Shown: positions 18,939 through 29,014 of the stretch, piece after piece | How the letters are laid out: every line of letters begins with the position of its first letter | Numbering within the stretch: position 1 is the first letter of the stretch | Assembly (NCBI RefSeq): GCF_022374935.2 | Contig: NZ_CP092430.2 | Location: forward strand, 124,001 to 188,000 | Direction: 5' to 3' | DNA: 64,000 bases | Source: Mycolicibacter virginiensis | GTDB lineage: Bacteria; Actinomycetota; Actinomycetes; Mycobacteriales; Mycobacteriaceae | Made by a program: the position numbers and the translations under genes | The notes under the pieces: generated by a model | Seen by the model: the letters and a program-made list of their open reading frames with translations, nothing else | What the model was told of the DNA's origin: nothing | The model's database searches: none

Positions 18939-19312
18939 TTGTCGCCGATCGTGGTCGTGAGATCACCTGAGGTTGCCGTTCGCGGGTGCGGCAGATGATC
19001 CATGGCGGCCACCATAGTCAGCGTTCGTACTCCGCGGTAGGGTTCGGAACTTCTCGGACCAACTGGTGGGTAGATAAAAAGGATACGCATGGCTACCAAG
19101 GGGGATGAGCTCATGGGGTCTCGCCGCGACCTTTCATCCGGACATGATGTCGGACACAATGCCCCGGCAAGGGCGCTTCAGGCAACATGACTCCGGTTAT
19201 GGCGGAGTTACCGGCCAGTAGCACGCGTTTTCGTGGTTTTGGCATCCTCGTGCGGGCGTCGATGGCGATACTCGACCGGGACAAGCGCGAGACGTGGAAG
19301 GAGATCGGGGCG
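18939..19312 (+). other. Divergent intergenic region
   Basis: About 370 bases between yrbEA (minus) and a secreted-protein gene (plus). It should hold both promoters. It is less GC-rich than its surroundings around 19070-19100 (GATAAAAAGGATAC). Small reading frames here overlap the yrbEA start or lack ribosome sites, so I do not call them. No clear inverted repeat or known operator was recognised. Confidence 0.5.
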
Positions 19313-19909
19313 GTGCCGAAGCGGGCAGGGTGGACCCAGATCGCTGCCACAGTCGCGTGTGCGACGGCAGTCACCGGTGTGCTGGCACCGGGTTCCGCGC
19401 TCGCCGACCCGGATCAGCCGCCGGCGCTTCCGGGATTCACCCCCGCGCCCACCGACTGGTCTCCACACATGGACATCTGGCCGTACAGCACCTTCACCTA
19501 TCAGGTGACGCCCGAGATGATCGGCGGCATGTCGGATTCGTGCCAGTGGTTCAACGCGCAGTTCGACCCGTTGATGGGGCAGATCAACGCCTTCAACCGC
19601 AACCTTGCCGACCACCGCGACGCCTACGCCGGCGTGCAGTCGCAGGCGGATGCGGTGGTGGCCAACATCGACCGGTCGACCGGCTTCCTGGGGCCACGAC
19701 TGCAGCCGTTGACCATCCGCAACACCCCCGACAACTTCGGTCCCTACTCGCCGATCTACGGCGGGGAACAGCTGACCGGCGTGCTGTTCCAGCTGTCGCG
19801 CATCGCCGACAGCATGCGCAAAAAGCAGCCGGCAGGCTTCACCCGCCCACACATCGACTCCGCAATCGGATGGGCCAACGCCCTGCGGAATTCCCGGGCC
19901 TGCACCTAA
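19313..19909 (+). CDS. Secreted protein of unknown function
   Basis: 198 residues from GTG 19313, chosen because AAGGAG lies 9 nt upstream and because this start gives a clean Sec signal peptide (basic PKR n-region, hydrophobic core, ALA cleavage site followed by DPDQPP). Upstream in-frame ATGs (19187, 19262) would bury the signal. The mature part is about 165 residues with a Pro-rich start, two Cys (SDSCQWF near the middle and the penultimate ...RACT), and several Trp/Tyr. I do not recognise a domain. It lies 140 nt upstream of a Mas gene and divergent from the second mce operon, so a link to lipid import is possible but not shown. Confidence 0.75.
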   Translation: MPKRAGWTQIAATVACATAVTGVLAPGSALADPDQPPALPGFTPAPTDWSPHMDIWPYSTFTYQVTPEMIGGMSDSCQWFNAQFDPLMGQINAFNRNLADHRDAYAGVQSQADAVVANIDRSTGFLGPRLQPLTIRNTPDNFGPYSPIYGGEQLTGVLFQLSRIADSMRKKQPAGFTRPHIDSAIGWANALRNSRACT

Positions 19910-20049
19910 GCGGCGATTGCAAGCGCGGCGAAGCCGGGCGCTGCAGGTCGCCGCCATCAAGCGAGAACCCGCGGGAGCGGGTTGGGGTAGGTTCGGGGGG
20001 CGTTGCGGCCGGACGGCCCCCAGCAGGCGGACCACGAGAGGTAGTTCAG

Positions 20050-20721
20050 GTGTCGGACCGTGAGGACGAGCAGGCGGCTACCGAAACCGAGGCCGTGGAA
20101 CCGGCGGTCGAGACCGTCGACACCGAGACCACGGACACCGAGACCGCCGATACCGAGTCCGCCGAGGGTGCGGTCGACGAGTCCGCCGACGAGTCCGCCG
20201 ACGACTCCGCCGACGAAGCCGACAAGCCCAAGCAAGGCATCGGCGGCCTGAAGCCGAACCGGCGGTGGGTCGCCGCGGCGGTCCTGGCGCTGGGCCTGAT
20301 CGGGGCGGCCTACGAGGGCTGGCTGCTGTTCGCCCACCACCAGCGCACCGTGGCCGCCGCGCAGGCGCTGGAGGCAGCCGAGAAATACACCCTGGCGCTC
20401 ACCAGTGTGGACCCCACCGCGATCGACAAGAACTTCGCCGAAATCCTCGACGGAGCCACCGGTGAGTTCAAGGACGTCTACAGCGCGTCCAGCGAGCAGC
20501 TGCGCCAACTGCTGATCGACAACAAAGCGTCCGCGCACGGCACCGTCATCGACTCGGCGGTCAAATCCGCCAGTAAGAACAAGGTCGAGGTGCTGCTGTT
20601 CGTCGATCAGTCGGTGAGCAACAAAACCGCACCCCAAGCGCAGATCGACCGCAGCCGCATCGTGATCACCATGGAGAAGGTGAACGGCCGTTGGCTGGCC
20701 GCCAAGGTCGAGATGCCCTGA
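20050..20721 (+). CDS. Orphan Mce-associated membrane protein
   Basis: 223 residues from GTG 20050. Long acidic Thr/Glu/Asp/Ser-rich N-terminus with short tandem repeats (ESADESADDSADEAD; about 1-60), transmembrane helix (about 73-94), then a Mas domain with LTSVDPTAIDKNFAEILDG, GATGEFKDVYSASS, LRQLLIDNKASAHGTV and terminal VNGRWLAAKVEMP. The last 140 residues are strikingly like the Mas protein at 9311-9865. The two lie on either side of the second mce operon on opposite strands, suggesting duplication. Likely an accessory factor for that transporter. Confidence 0.88.
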   Translation: MSDREDEQAATETEAVEPAVETVDTETTDTETADTESAEGAVDESADESADDSADEADKPKQGIGGLKPNRRWVAAAVLALGLIGAAYEGWLLFAHHQRTVAAAQALEAAEKYTLALTSVDPTAIDKNFAEILDGATGEFKDVYSASSEQLRQLLIDNKASAHGTVIDSAVKSASKNKVEVLLFVDQSVSNKTAPQAQIDRSRIVITMEKVNGRWLAAKVEMP

Positions 20722-20790
20722 CCGCGGGGGGTTCTGAACTGTTCGTCAGAATGTGATTATTCGTGATCGAATGTGTGTTTCATTGAGTGT

Positions 20791-21375
20791 GTGAAATTGG
20801 CTGAGTGGGCGCGGATACTGGGGGTGCATCCGCAAACTGCGTATCGGTGGTTCCGGGAGGACCGGATGCCGGTGCCTGCTCGCCGGCTGGAGTCGGGGAC
20901 GATCTGGGTCGACGTGGCCGACATGTCGGCTGCCGGCCGCACGGTCGTGTATGCGCGGGTGTCTTCGCACGATCAGCGTGCGGACCTGGAGCGCCAGGTC
21001 GCGCGACTGACGCAGTGGGCTACCGCCAGGGGGTATGTGGTGGGCGAGGTGGTGTGCGAGGTCGGGTCCGGGCTGAACGGGAAACGGCCGAAGATCCGGC
21101 GGGTGTTGTCCGACCCTTCTGCCAGTGTGGTGATTGTGGAGCACCGTGACCGGCTGGCCCGTTTCGGAGTCGAGCATCTCGAAGCCGCGTTGTCCGCGCA
21201 GGGCCGGCGCATCGTGGTGACAGATCAGGGTGAGACCGAAGACGATTTGGTGCGCGACATGATCGAGGTGCTGACCTCGATGTGCGCGCGCCTCTACGGT
21301 CGGCGGGGAGCGCGTAATCGGGCGATGCGGGCGGTGACGGCCACCAAGCATGTCGGGGCTGGTGTGGATGGCTAG
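20791..21375 (+). CDS. tnpA: IS607-type serine recombinase (transposase A)
   Basis: 194 residues from GTG 20791, giving the usual KLAEWA start; ATG 20773 would add six residues. N-terminal MerR-like helix-turn-helix (about 1-45: LGVHPQTAYRWFREDRMPVPAR) followed by a small-serine-recombinase catalytic domain (about 50-170) with the nucleophile in VVYARVSSHDQ and the conserved RDRLARFG motif. It catalyses the DNA breakage and joining for transposition with little target specificity. The 3' end overlaps tnpB by 8 nt. Confidence 0.92.
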   Translation: MKLAEWARILGVHPQTAYRWFREDRMPVPARRLESGTIWVDVADMSAAGRTVVYARVSSHDQRADLERQVARLTQWATARGYVVGEVVCEVGSGLNGKRPKIRRVLSDPSASVVIVEHRDRLARFGVEHLEAALSAQGRRIVVTDQGETEDDLVRDMIEVLTSMCARLYGRRGARNRAMRAVTATKHVGAGVDG

Positions 21376-22828
21376 GTTCGAGGTGCCTGAGGGCTGGGTG
21401 GCGCAGGCGTACCGGTTCGGCCTGGATCCCACGCCAATTCAGTTGCGGGTGTTGGCGTCTCATGCTGGTGCGGCACGGTTCGCGCATAATCACATGCTCG
21501 CGTTGGTGAAAGCGGTAAACGATCAGCGGGCCGCCGAACGGTCCTACGGCATCGCCGAGGATCAGTTGACCCCGGTGTTGGGGTGGTCGTTGCCGGCGTT
21601 GCGCAAGGTCTGGAATCAGCGCAAAGCCGACTGTGCTCCGTGGTGGGGCGAGAATTCGAAGGAGGCCTACAACACCGGGCTGGATGGGTTGGCACGCGGG
21701 CTGGACGCGTGGTCGAAGTCCCGCAAGGGCCAGCGCGCTGGCCGCGCGGTGGGCTTCCCGCGGTTCAAGTCGGCCCGTGCTCGGCGCTCGGTGCGGTTCA
21801 CCACCGGGGTGATTCGCATCGAGGCTGACCGCCGGCATGTCAGCCTGCCGCGGCTGGGTGCGGTGCGCACCCATGAATCGACCCGCAAGCTGGCCCGTCG
21901 CATCGAGGCCGGCACGGCGCGGATCTTGTCGGCCACCGTGGGTCAAGACAGTGCCGGGCGTTGGCATTGCGCGCTACAGACCATCGTCGCCGCCAAGACC
22001 CGACCCGCGCACGCTCTGCGGTCGGTGCATCCCGTCGTCGGGGTTGATGTTGGGGTGAAAGCGGACAGTCTGCTGGTCGTGGCGACACCGGACGGTGTCG
22101 AGGTCGATCGGATCCCGGCGCCGAAGTCCCTGAGCGCGGCGCAATCCCGGTTGCGGGCGTTGCAGCGCCGAGCCGCCCGCCAACACGGCCCCTATGACCC
22201 GGCCGCCAGGACCAGGCGGGCTCCGTCGATGCGGTGGCGGCGCACTCAGGCCCGGATCGGGCGCACCCATGCGTACGCCGCGGCGGTGCGCCGCGACGTA
22301 CTGCACAAGGCCACCACCGTGCTGGCCCAGCAGCACCAGGTCGTGGTGGTCGAAACTCTGAACGCCGCGGGCATGCGCTCCAAAGGCGGCGCTTACAAGC
22401 GCGGGCTCAACCGTGCCCTCGCCGATGCTGCGCTGGCCCAGATCCGGGGCATGCTGGGCTACAAGACACAGTGGTACGGCTGCCATTTGGTGGAGGCCAA
22501 CCGATATTTTCCGTCTTCGAAGTTGTGCACGGCGTGTGGGAGGCGAAAGCCAAACCTCACCCTCGCCGATCGAGTCTTCGCCTGTGACGAATGCGGTACG
22601 CGGGTCGATCGTGATCTGGGTGCTGCAATCAACCTCGCCCGACTCGGCGTACCCACACCCGTGGGTGAACGGAGTCCCGCCGGGAGTGGCCCGGTGGCAG
22701 GACGTGGAGCCACGCGTGAGACCGAACCCGCGCCAGCGGGCGACGCCGCCGGTGATGAAACGTCAACCCCGCACCACCACCCGGTGGATCAGACGGGGAC
22801 CGCCTCACCGCAAGGCGAGGCTGCCTGA
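21368..22828 (+). CDS. tnpB: TnpB, RNA-guided RuvC-like nuclease of IS607-type element
   Basis: 486 residues from ATG 21368 (ATG 21350 also possible). Contains the N-terminal OrfB/helix-turn-helix region (about 10-60), the RuvC-like core with Asp about 227 (GVDVGVKAD), Glu about 329 (VVVETLNAAGM) and Asp about 416 (DRDLGAAIN), and the zinc finger between the last two (CTACG ... CDECG). All three catalytic acids are present, so it should be an active nuclease. TnpB proteins are guided by an RNA made from the element's 3' end and cut donor sites to retain the transposon. A Pro/Gly/Thr-rich tail of about 60 residues after the last catalytic Asp overlaps the region expected to encode that RNA. 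Confidence 0.93.
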   Translation: MARFEVPEGWVAQAYRFGLDPTPIQLRVLASHAGAARFAHNHMLALVKAVNDQRAAERSYGIAEDQLTPVLGWSLPALRKVWNQRKADCAPWWGENSKEAYNTGLDGLARGLDAWSKSRKGQRAGRAVGFPRFKSARARRSVRFTTGVIRIEADRRHVSLPRLGAVRTHESTRKLARRIEAGTARILSATVGQDSAGRWHCALQTIVAAKTRPAHALRSVHPVVGVDVGVKADSLLVVATPDGVEVDRIPAPKSLSAAQSRLRALQRRAARQHGPYDPAARTRRAPSMRWRRTQARIGRTHAYAAAVRRDVLHKATTVLAQQHQVVVVETLNAAGMRSKGGAYKRGLNRALADAALAQIRGMLGYKTQWYGCHLVEANRYFPSSKLCTACGRRKPNLTLADRVFACDECGTRVDRDLGAAINLARLGVPTPVGERSPAGSGPVAGRGATRETEPAPAGDAAGDETSTPHHHPVDQTGTASPQGEAA

Positions 22829-22832
22829 TGAA

Positions 22833-22850
22833 CGAATGCACTCACATTCG
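22833..22850. repeat. Right-end hairpin of the IS607-type element
   Basis: Perfect 6-nt inverted repeat CGAATG / CATTCG around a 6-nt loop, 4 nt after the tnpB stop. Related words (GAATGTGATTATTC at about 20750) occur near the left end. It may be part of the recombinase binding site or of the guide RNA. Confidence 0.5.
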
Positions 22851-22869
22851 CTCACCAAAAGGCAACGGC

Positions 22870-23592
22870 TTAACGGCCCAGCCGCCTTTCCATCGCCCAG
22901 ATCAACACCTCCGACGGCGCGACCGCAGCCAGGCGTTGACCACCGCCGCCGGTGAAGCGGACCGCGTCGCCGGCATCCAAGGCGCCGGCTCCCTCCAACT
23001 CGACACCGCCGAGGGCGACGAACAGGTGCACGTACGGGGCATCGGGCACCTCGACGCTGTCGCCGGACTGCAGCCGAGCGGCGTAGAGGGTCGCGTCGGC
23101 ATTGCCCACAGTGATCGCGGCGTCCTGGTCGCGGCCTGAGGCGACGGTGACCAGCCGGCCGCCCGCCAACGCGTCACCGATCTCCTGCTGCTGATAGCCC
23201 GGTGGACGCCCCGGTGAGTCCGGCATGACCCACATCTGCACGAAATGCACCGGTTCGGAAGAAGATTCGTTCTGCTCCGAATGGAGAATGCCGGTGCCCG
23301 CCGACATCCGTTGCGCCAGACCGGGATGGATGACGCCTGCGTTGCCGATCGAATCGCGATGGCTCAACGCGCCGGACAGCACCCAGGTGACGATCTCGGC
23401 GTCGCGGTGGGGGTGGGTGTCAAAGCCGGCACCCGGTTCCACGACATCATCGTTGTTGACCAGCAGCAGCCCGTGATGGGTGTTGTCCGGGTCGTAGTAA
23501 TCGTTGAACGAGAACGAATGCCGCGAGTTGAGCCACGGCGCCCGAGTGGCCGCACGGTCGTCAGCCCGTCGCACCTCGAGCAGGCCGGTCAT
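22870..23592 (-). CDS. Pirin family protein (Rv0181c-like)
   Basis: 240 residues from ATG 23592 (an upstream TTG at 23601 is less likely). Bicupin pirin fold: the N-terminal cupin has the metal-binding set in DTHPHRDAEIVTWVLSG and GILHSEQNES (His-x-His and His-x-Glu). Pirins are iron proteins; some are quercetin dioxygenases and others act as regulators. Syntenic with M. tuberculosis Rv0181c. The TAA stop lies right at the edge of the IS607-type element, so the last codons or stop could have been affected by the insertion. Confidence 0.9.
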   Translation of the reverse strand: MTGLLEVRRADDRAATRAPWLNSRHSFSFNDYYDPDNTHHGLLLVNNDDVVEPGAGFDTHPHRDAEIVTWVLSGALSHRDSIGNAGVIHPGLAQRMSAGTGILHSEQNESSSEPVHFVQMWVMPDSPGRPPGYQQQEIGDALAGGRLVTVASGRDQDAAITVGNADATLYAARLQSGDSVEVPDAPYVHLFVALGGVELEGAGALDAGDAVRFTGGGGQRLAAVAPSEVLIWAMERRLGR

Positions 23593-23657
23593 GACTTCCA
23601 AGGTTAGCGTGCCAATGCGGCTGGTTCCGCTGGTCGCAACCGGTTAGCCTCGGTCGG

Positions 23658-25571
23658 GTGAGCCGCCCCAGCCTGCAGCACCTCCAGGTGGACGGCCTCA
23701 TCGCGGCGGCCGGCGGCGACCCGTGGGCGATCGACGACAGTCTGCAGGCCGGCAGCCCCACCCAGATCAACTTCCTGGCCCAGGCGTTCCACTCCGCCGC
23801 AGGCTCGGCCACCTCGGCCGAGGAAACCTTTGTCACCGCCCAGCAGCACTTCGAGCAGTACAACCGGGAGAACGGCGAGCAACCGATCAACAACAGCGCC
23901 GAGGTGCAGCGGGTCAAGGACGGCCTGCACGCCACCAACCAACAGCTCGGCCAGATCGCGGCCGACCTGGAGACCATCGCCGCCGCCTTGGCCCAAGCCC
24001 GCACCGCCTCGCTGGCCAACATCACCGCGCTCAACGCCAACCTGATCGTCCTCGACGCCCGCATCGGCGTGTACCTGGAGCAGGAGAGCCAGGGCCACGA
24101 CCACGACGCGGACATCGCCCAGTGCCGCCAGTTGGCCGAGGACGACACCGAGACCGCGCTGCACAACGCCACGGTCATCCGCAACGGCTACTCCAAGACC
24201 TTGCAACAGGCCTTGACGAACCTGCGGGTGCGGGACGGCTACGACCCCGACATCGCGGTGCGCAAATTCGACGCGGACGCGCCGACACCGCCACCGGGAC
24301 CGGTGCCCGACGACCCGAAACAGTTCAACGACTACTGGAACAGCCTGACTCCTGGACAGAAGGACTGGCTGTATAACTCCGACCACAACATCGGCAACCA
24401 TCCGGGCATGCCCTGTGATCCGCCGGATCATCTGGGCTACGACCACTACAACAAGCTGCACCTGGCCGACGAACTCAGCCGGGCACAGGGCGCCGCCGCG
24501 CAGGCCGACGCGTTGAAGAACCAGCACCCGGACTGGGCTGCCGGCAACAACATCCCGCGACCCAACGAGCCGGGAGCGATCTTCGCCGACCGCGTCGCCT
24601 ACGAGAATTGGCAACGTCAGTACGACGCGGCAAGGGACGGCGCGAAGTACCTGGACGACCTCAAGGCCGTCGATTCCGCCGTCAGTGGCAGTCCAGACCG
24701 CAAGTTGATGCTGCTGGACACCCACAGCGGCACCCAGGCCCGCGCGGCCATTGCCGTCGGTGATCCGGACAAGGCGACCCATGTCTCGGTCACCACGCCC
24801 GGGCTGAACACCACGGTGCACGGAGGCATCGGGAATATGACCGAAGAAGCAACCAACGTCAGACGGGAAGCATTGCGGCAATTACGGTTCGAGCCGGGAC
24901 GCGAGAGCGATACCGTCTCGACGATCGCCTGGATCGGGTACGACCCGCCGCAGGTTCCCGGCTTCGACGACAAGACCGCATCGCTGGCCGGACTCTGGGG
25001 CGTCACCCACGACGACCTCGCCAGAGCCGGCGCCCACGATCTGGCTCGCTTCTACGACGGCATCCAGGCCTCGCACCTGGGCGGCCCCGCCGACCTGACC
25101 GCGATCGGGCATTCTTACGGGTCGCTGACCACCGGACTGGCCCTGCAGGAGCCCGGCGATCACGGGGTGTCGCGGGCGCTGTTCTACGGGTCTCCCGGCA
25201 TCGAGGCGTCCACACCGGGGGACCTGCACCTGCAGCCTGGTCAGGTGTTCGCCATGGAAGCCCCCGACGACAAGATCCAATGGGTCTACGACGCCAGAGC
25301 TGTCGGCCAGGGCATTCCGATCATCGGCACCTACCTCAACAACGAGCTCGGCGACTTCGGGCCCAACCCGGCCACCAACCCCGAATTCACCCGCTTGGCC
25401 ACCGGACCCTCCACAGTGACCGACGGCCACGGTGGCACCATCACCCTGCAAGAGGCTCACGGGCACAGTGACTACCCCCGCTTCCCCGACGGCGGAGGCC
25501 TTCGGACGACCAACTACAACATCGCCGCGGTCCTCGCCGGCCTGGGCGACAAGGCGGTTCAAGGAAATTGA
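23658..25571 (+). CDS. DUF1023-type alpha/beta hydrolase with helical N-terminal domain
   Basis: 637 residues, GTG start. The first 200 residues are strongly alpha-helical (Ala/Gln/Glu/Leu-rich, few aromatics), resembling the helical leaders of type VII substrates, though no WxG motif is present. A Pro-rich linker follows, then an alpha/beta hydrolase domain of the DUF1023 type (about 350-600) with the nucleophile elbow GHSYGS and a late His in EAHGHSDY. No signal peptide. Probable esterase, lipase or amidase. It is translationally coupled to the next gene, an LppA-type lipoprotein (TGATG overlap). Similar hydrolase-lipoprotein pairs exist in M. tuberculosis (Rv2079-lppJ, Rv2542-lppA, from memory). 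Confidence 0.85.
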   Translation: MSRPSLQHLQVDGLIAAAGGDPWAIDDSLQAGSPTQINFLAQAFHSAAGSATSAEETFVTAQQHFEQYNRENGEQPINNSAEVQRVKDGLHATNQQLGQIAADLETIAAALAQARTASLANITALNANLIVLDARIGVYLEQESQGHDHDADIAQCRQLAEDDTETALHNATVIRNGYSKTLQQALTNLRVRDGYDPDIAVRKFDADAPTPPPGPVPDDPKQFNDYWNSLTPGQKDWLYNSDHNIGNHPGMPCDPPDHLGYDHYNKLHLADELSRAQGAAAQADALKNQHPDWAAGNNIPRPNEPGAIFADRVAYENWQRQYDAARDGAKYLDDLKAVDSAVSGSPDRKLMLLDTHSGTQARAAIAVGDPDKATHVSVTTPGLNTTVHGGIGNMTEEATNVRREALRQLRFEPGRESDTVSTIAWIGYDPPQVPGFDDKTASLAGLWGVTHDDLARAGAHDLARFYDGIQASHLGGPADLTAIGHSYGSLTTGLALQEPGDHGVSRALFYGSPGIEASTPGDLHLQPGQVFAMEAPDDKIQWVYDARAVGQGIPIIGTYLNNELGDFGPNPATNPEFTRLATGPSTVTDGHGGTITLQEAHGHSDYPRFPDGGGLRTTNYNIAAVLAGLGDKAVQGN

Positions 25572-26128
25572 TGTTTCACCAAGTGTCCCCACCCCAGCCG
25601 CGACGATGCCTGTTCGCTGTCTTGGCCATCGTCGCACTAACCGCAGGATGTCACGTGTCCCAACCATATGAACCCACTCCGCCCAGCGTCGCCGCCGAGG
25701 CCTTGGCCGTTCTCAAGTCGTTGCCGTCGTTTGAGGACACTCAAACTCAGGTAGCCGCCACGATGAATGAAATAACCGCCGCCGCAAAACAACTCATCCC
25801 GTCCATCGTCTGGGAGACCCTGGACGAGGGAGATGGCGGAAATTGCGAGCGGCCATATGAGCAAACCGACGGTAAGCGTTACTTCCTGCCGGACGCGGTT
25901 GCCCGGGATGTCACGGTGTCAGAGCAGGCCTGGGCCAAGCTCGAAGAGGCCGCCAAGGCGGCGGCCGCCAAGCTGGACGCCACCGAGATTCAGGTCATGC
26001 AAGATCAGCCGGGCAATCACGACGTCGGGTTCTATGGCCCCACCGGTCTTTTCATCAAAGTCGGCTATCGGGGAAACCTCGTGGTTTCCGGCTACACCGG
26101 CTGCCGGCTGCCGCAGGACAAGAAGTAA
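25571..26128 (+). CDS. LppA/LppJ-type lipoprotein
   Basis: 185 residues from ATG 25571, which shares one base with the preceding stop; AAGGAA lies 4 nt upstream. N-terminal lipoprotein signal with lipobox LTAGC at about residue 25, followed by a compact domain of about 155 residues with two further Cys (NCERPY and TGCRLP near the end), likely a disulphide. Resembles mycobacterial LppA/LppB/LppJ lipoproteins of unknown function. Tight coupling to the upstream hydrolase suggests they act together, possibly as effector and protective partner (inference). Confidence 0.82.
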   Translation: MFHQVSPPQPRRCLFAVLAIVALTAGCHVSQPYEPTPPSVAAEALAVLKSLPSFEDTQTQVAATMNEITAAAKQLIPSIVWETLDEGDGGNCERPYEQTDGKRYFLPDAVARDVTVSEQAWAKLEEAAKAAAAKLDATEIQVMQDQPGNHDVGFYGPTGLFIKVGYRGNLVVSGYTGCRLPQDKK

Positions 26129-26132
26129 CCGC

Positions 26133-27257
26133 CTACCAGTCCGATTCGTCGAACGTGATCACGCCGCGGATGTTCTTGCCGTCGACCATGTCGGCGTAGC
26201 CGGAGTTGATGTCCTCCAGCTTGTAAGTCGTGGTGATCATCTCGTCGATCTTGAGCAGCCCGGACTTGTACAGGCCCACCAGCTTAGGCGTCTCGATGTG
26301 CGAGCTACCGCCGCCGAAGATGTTGCCCTTCAACGTCTTCTGCAACATGGTGAACAAGAACAGGTTCAACTTGACGTCGGCGTCGACCATCGAGCCCATG
26401 CCGGTGACCACGCAGGTGCCGGTCTTGGCGGTCAGGGTCAGCGCCTCTTCGATGTACTCGCCCTTCATGTCGCCCACCGCGATGATCACCTTGTCGGCCA
26501 TCAGGCCCCAGGTCTCCTCCATCACCGGCATGATCGCCTCGGCCATGGACGGGTAGACGTGCGTGGCGCCGAACTTGACGGCCTGATCACGCTTGAACGC
26601 CACCGGGTCGATCGCGATGACGCGCCGCGCGCCGGACAGCACCGCGCCCTGCAGGGCGCTCATACCGATGCCGCCGACGCCGACGATGATCACGGTCTCG
26701 CCGGGCTTGACCTCGGCGACGTTGGTGGCCGAGCCGAAGCCGGTGGGCACAGCGCAACCCATGATCGCCGCGGTCTCGAACGGCACGTCCTTGTCGATCT
26801 TGACCACCGAGTCCTGATGCACGGTCATGTAGGGCGCGAACGTGCCGAGCAGGTTCATCGGGGAAACTTCATGCGAACCGGCGTGGATCCGGTTGGTGCC
26901 GTCGGCGATGGCCTTTCCGCCCAGCAACACCGCGCCCCGATCGCACAGCGAACGGAAGCCCTTCATGCACGGCGGGCAGTTGCCGCAGGCTGGGATGAAG
27001 GCCATCACCACGTGGTCGCCCTCTTCCAGGCCCGTCACGCCCTTGCCGACCTTGGTGATGACCCCGGCACCCTCGTGGCCGCCGAGTGCCGGCAGGCCGA
27101 TCGGGGTGGCCCCGGTGGTCAGGTGATAGTCGGAGTGGCACATGCCCGCGGCGTGCATCCGGACCTGGACTTCGCCTTCAACCGGGTCGCCCAGCTCGAT
27201 CTCGTCGACCCGCCACGGCGAGTTCAGCTCCCACAACAATGCGCCCTTGGTCTTCAT
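26133..27257 (-). CDS. NDMA-dependent (AdhB-like) zinc alcohol dehydrogenase
   Basis: 374 residues, the length of M. tuberculosis AdhB (Rv0761c, 375). Medium-chain dehydrogenase/reductase: catalytic zinc Cys in MHAAGMCHSDYH, GHEGAG with the zinc His, structural-zinc cysteines in ACGNCPPCMKGFRSLC, and the Rossmann GVGGIGMSALQG motif (about residue 195). The family uses a tightly bound nicotinamide cofactor and oxidises alcohols with N,N-dimethyl-4-nitrosoaniline in vitro; the physiological acceptor is probably mycofactocin. Converges with the lipoprotein gene with a 4-nt gap. Confidence 0.88.
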   Translation of the reverse strand: MKTKGALLWELNSPWRVDEIELGDPVEGEVQVRMHAAGMCHSDYHLTTGATPIGLPALGGHEGAGVITKVGKGVTGLEEGDHVVMAFIPACGNCPPCMKGFRSLCDRGAVLLGGKAIADGTNRIHAGSHEVSPMNLLGTFAPYMTVHQDSVVKIDKDVPFETAAIMGCAVPTGFGSATNVAEVKPGETVIIVGVGGIGMSALQGAVLSGARRVIAIDPVAFKRDQAVKFGATHVYPSMAEAIMPVMEETWGLMADKVIIAVGDMKGEYIEEALTLTAKTGTCVVTGMGSMVDADVKLNLFLFTMLQKTLKGNIFGGGSSHIETPKLVGLYKSGLLKIDEMITTTYKLEDINSGYADMVDGKNIRGVITFDESDW

Positions 27258-27259
27258 GA

Positions 27260-28969
<1,710 letters not shown>

Positions 28970-29014
28970 GTTGCTGTCGGCGCGGCGTCGCCGCTGTCGG
29001 TTAGCGTGGCGGCC

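Larger units (their letters stand above)
20722..22869 (+). mobile_element. IS607-family insertion sequence (tnpA + tnpB)
   Basis: A two-gene transposon of the IS607 type: serine recombinase TnpA followed by overlapping TnpB. Both frames are intact, so the element looks complete and possibly active. IS607 elements lack terminal inverted repeats and target duplications, so the ends are approximate: the left end lies between the Mas stop (20721) and the tnpA start (20791); the right end lies between the tnpB stop (22828) and the pirin stop codon (22872). Both ends carry short related motifs around GAATGTGA / CATTCG. It resembles mycobacterial elements of the IS1535/IS1602 group, from memory. Confidence 0.85.

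Noticed and set aside
18935..19159. Minus-strand frame of 74 codons upstream of yrbEA
   Set aside because: Overlaps the yrbEA start, has no ribosome site and no recognisable domain.
23658..24250. WXG100 domain in the hydrolase N-terminus
   Set aside because: The segment is helical but has no W-x-G motif or C-terminal YxxxD/E signal that I can place, so type VII export stays an inference.
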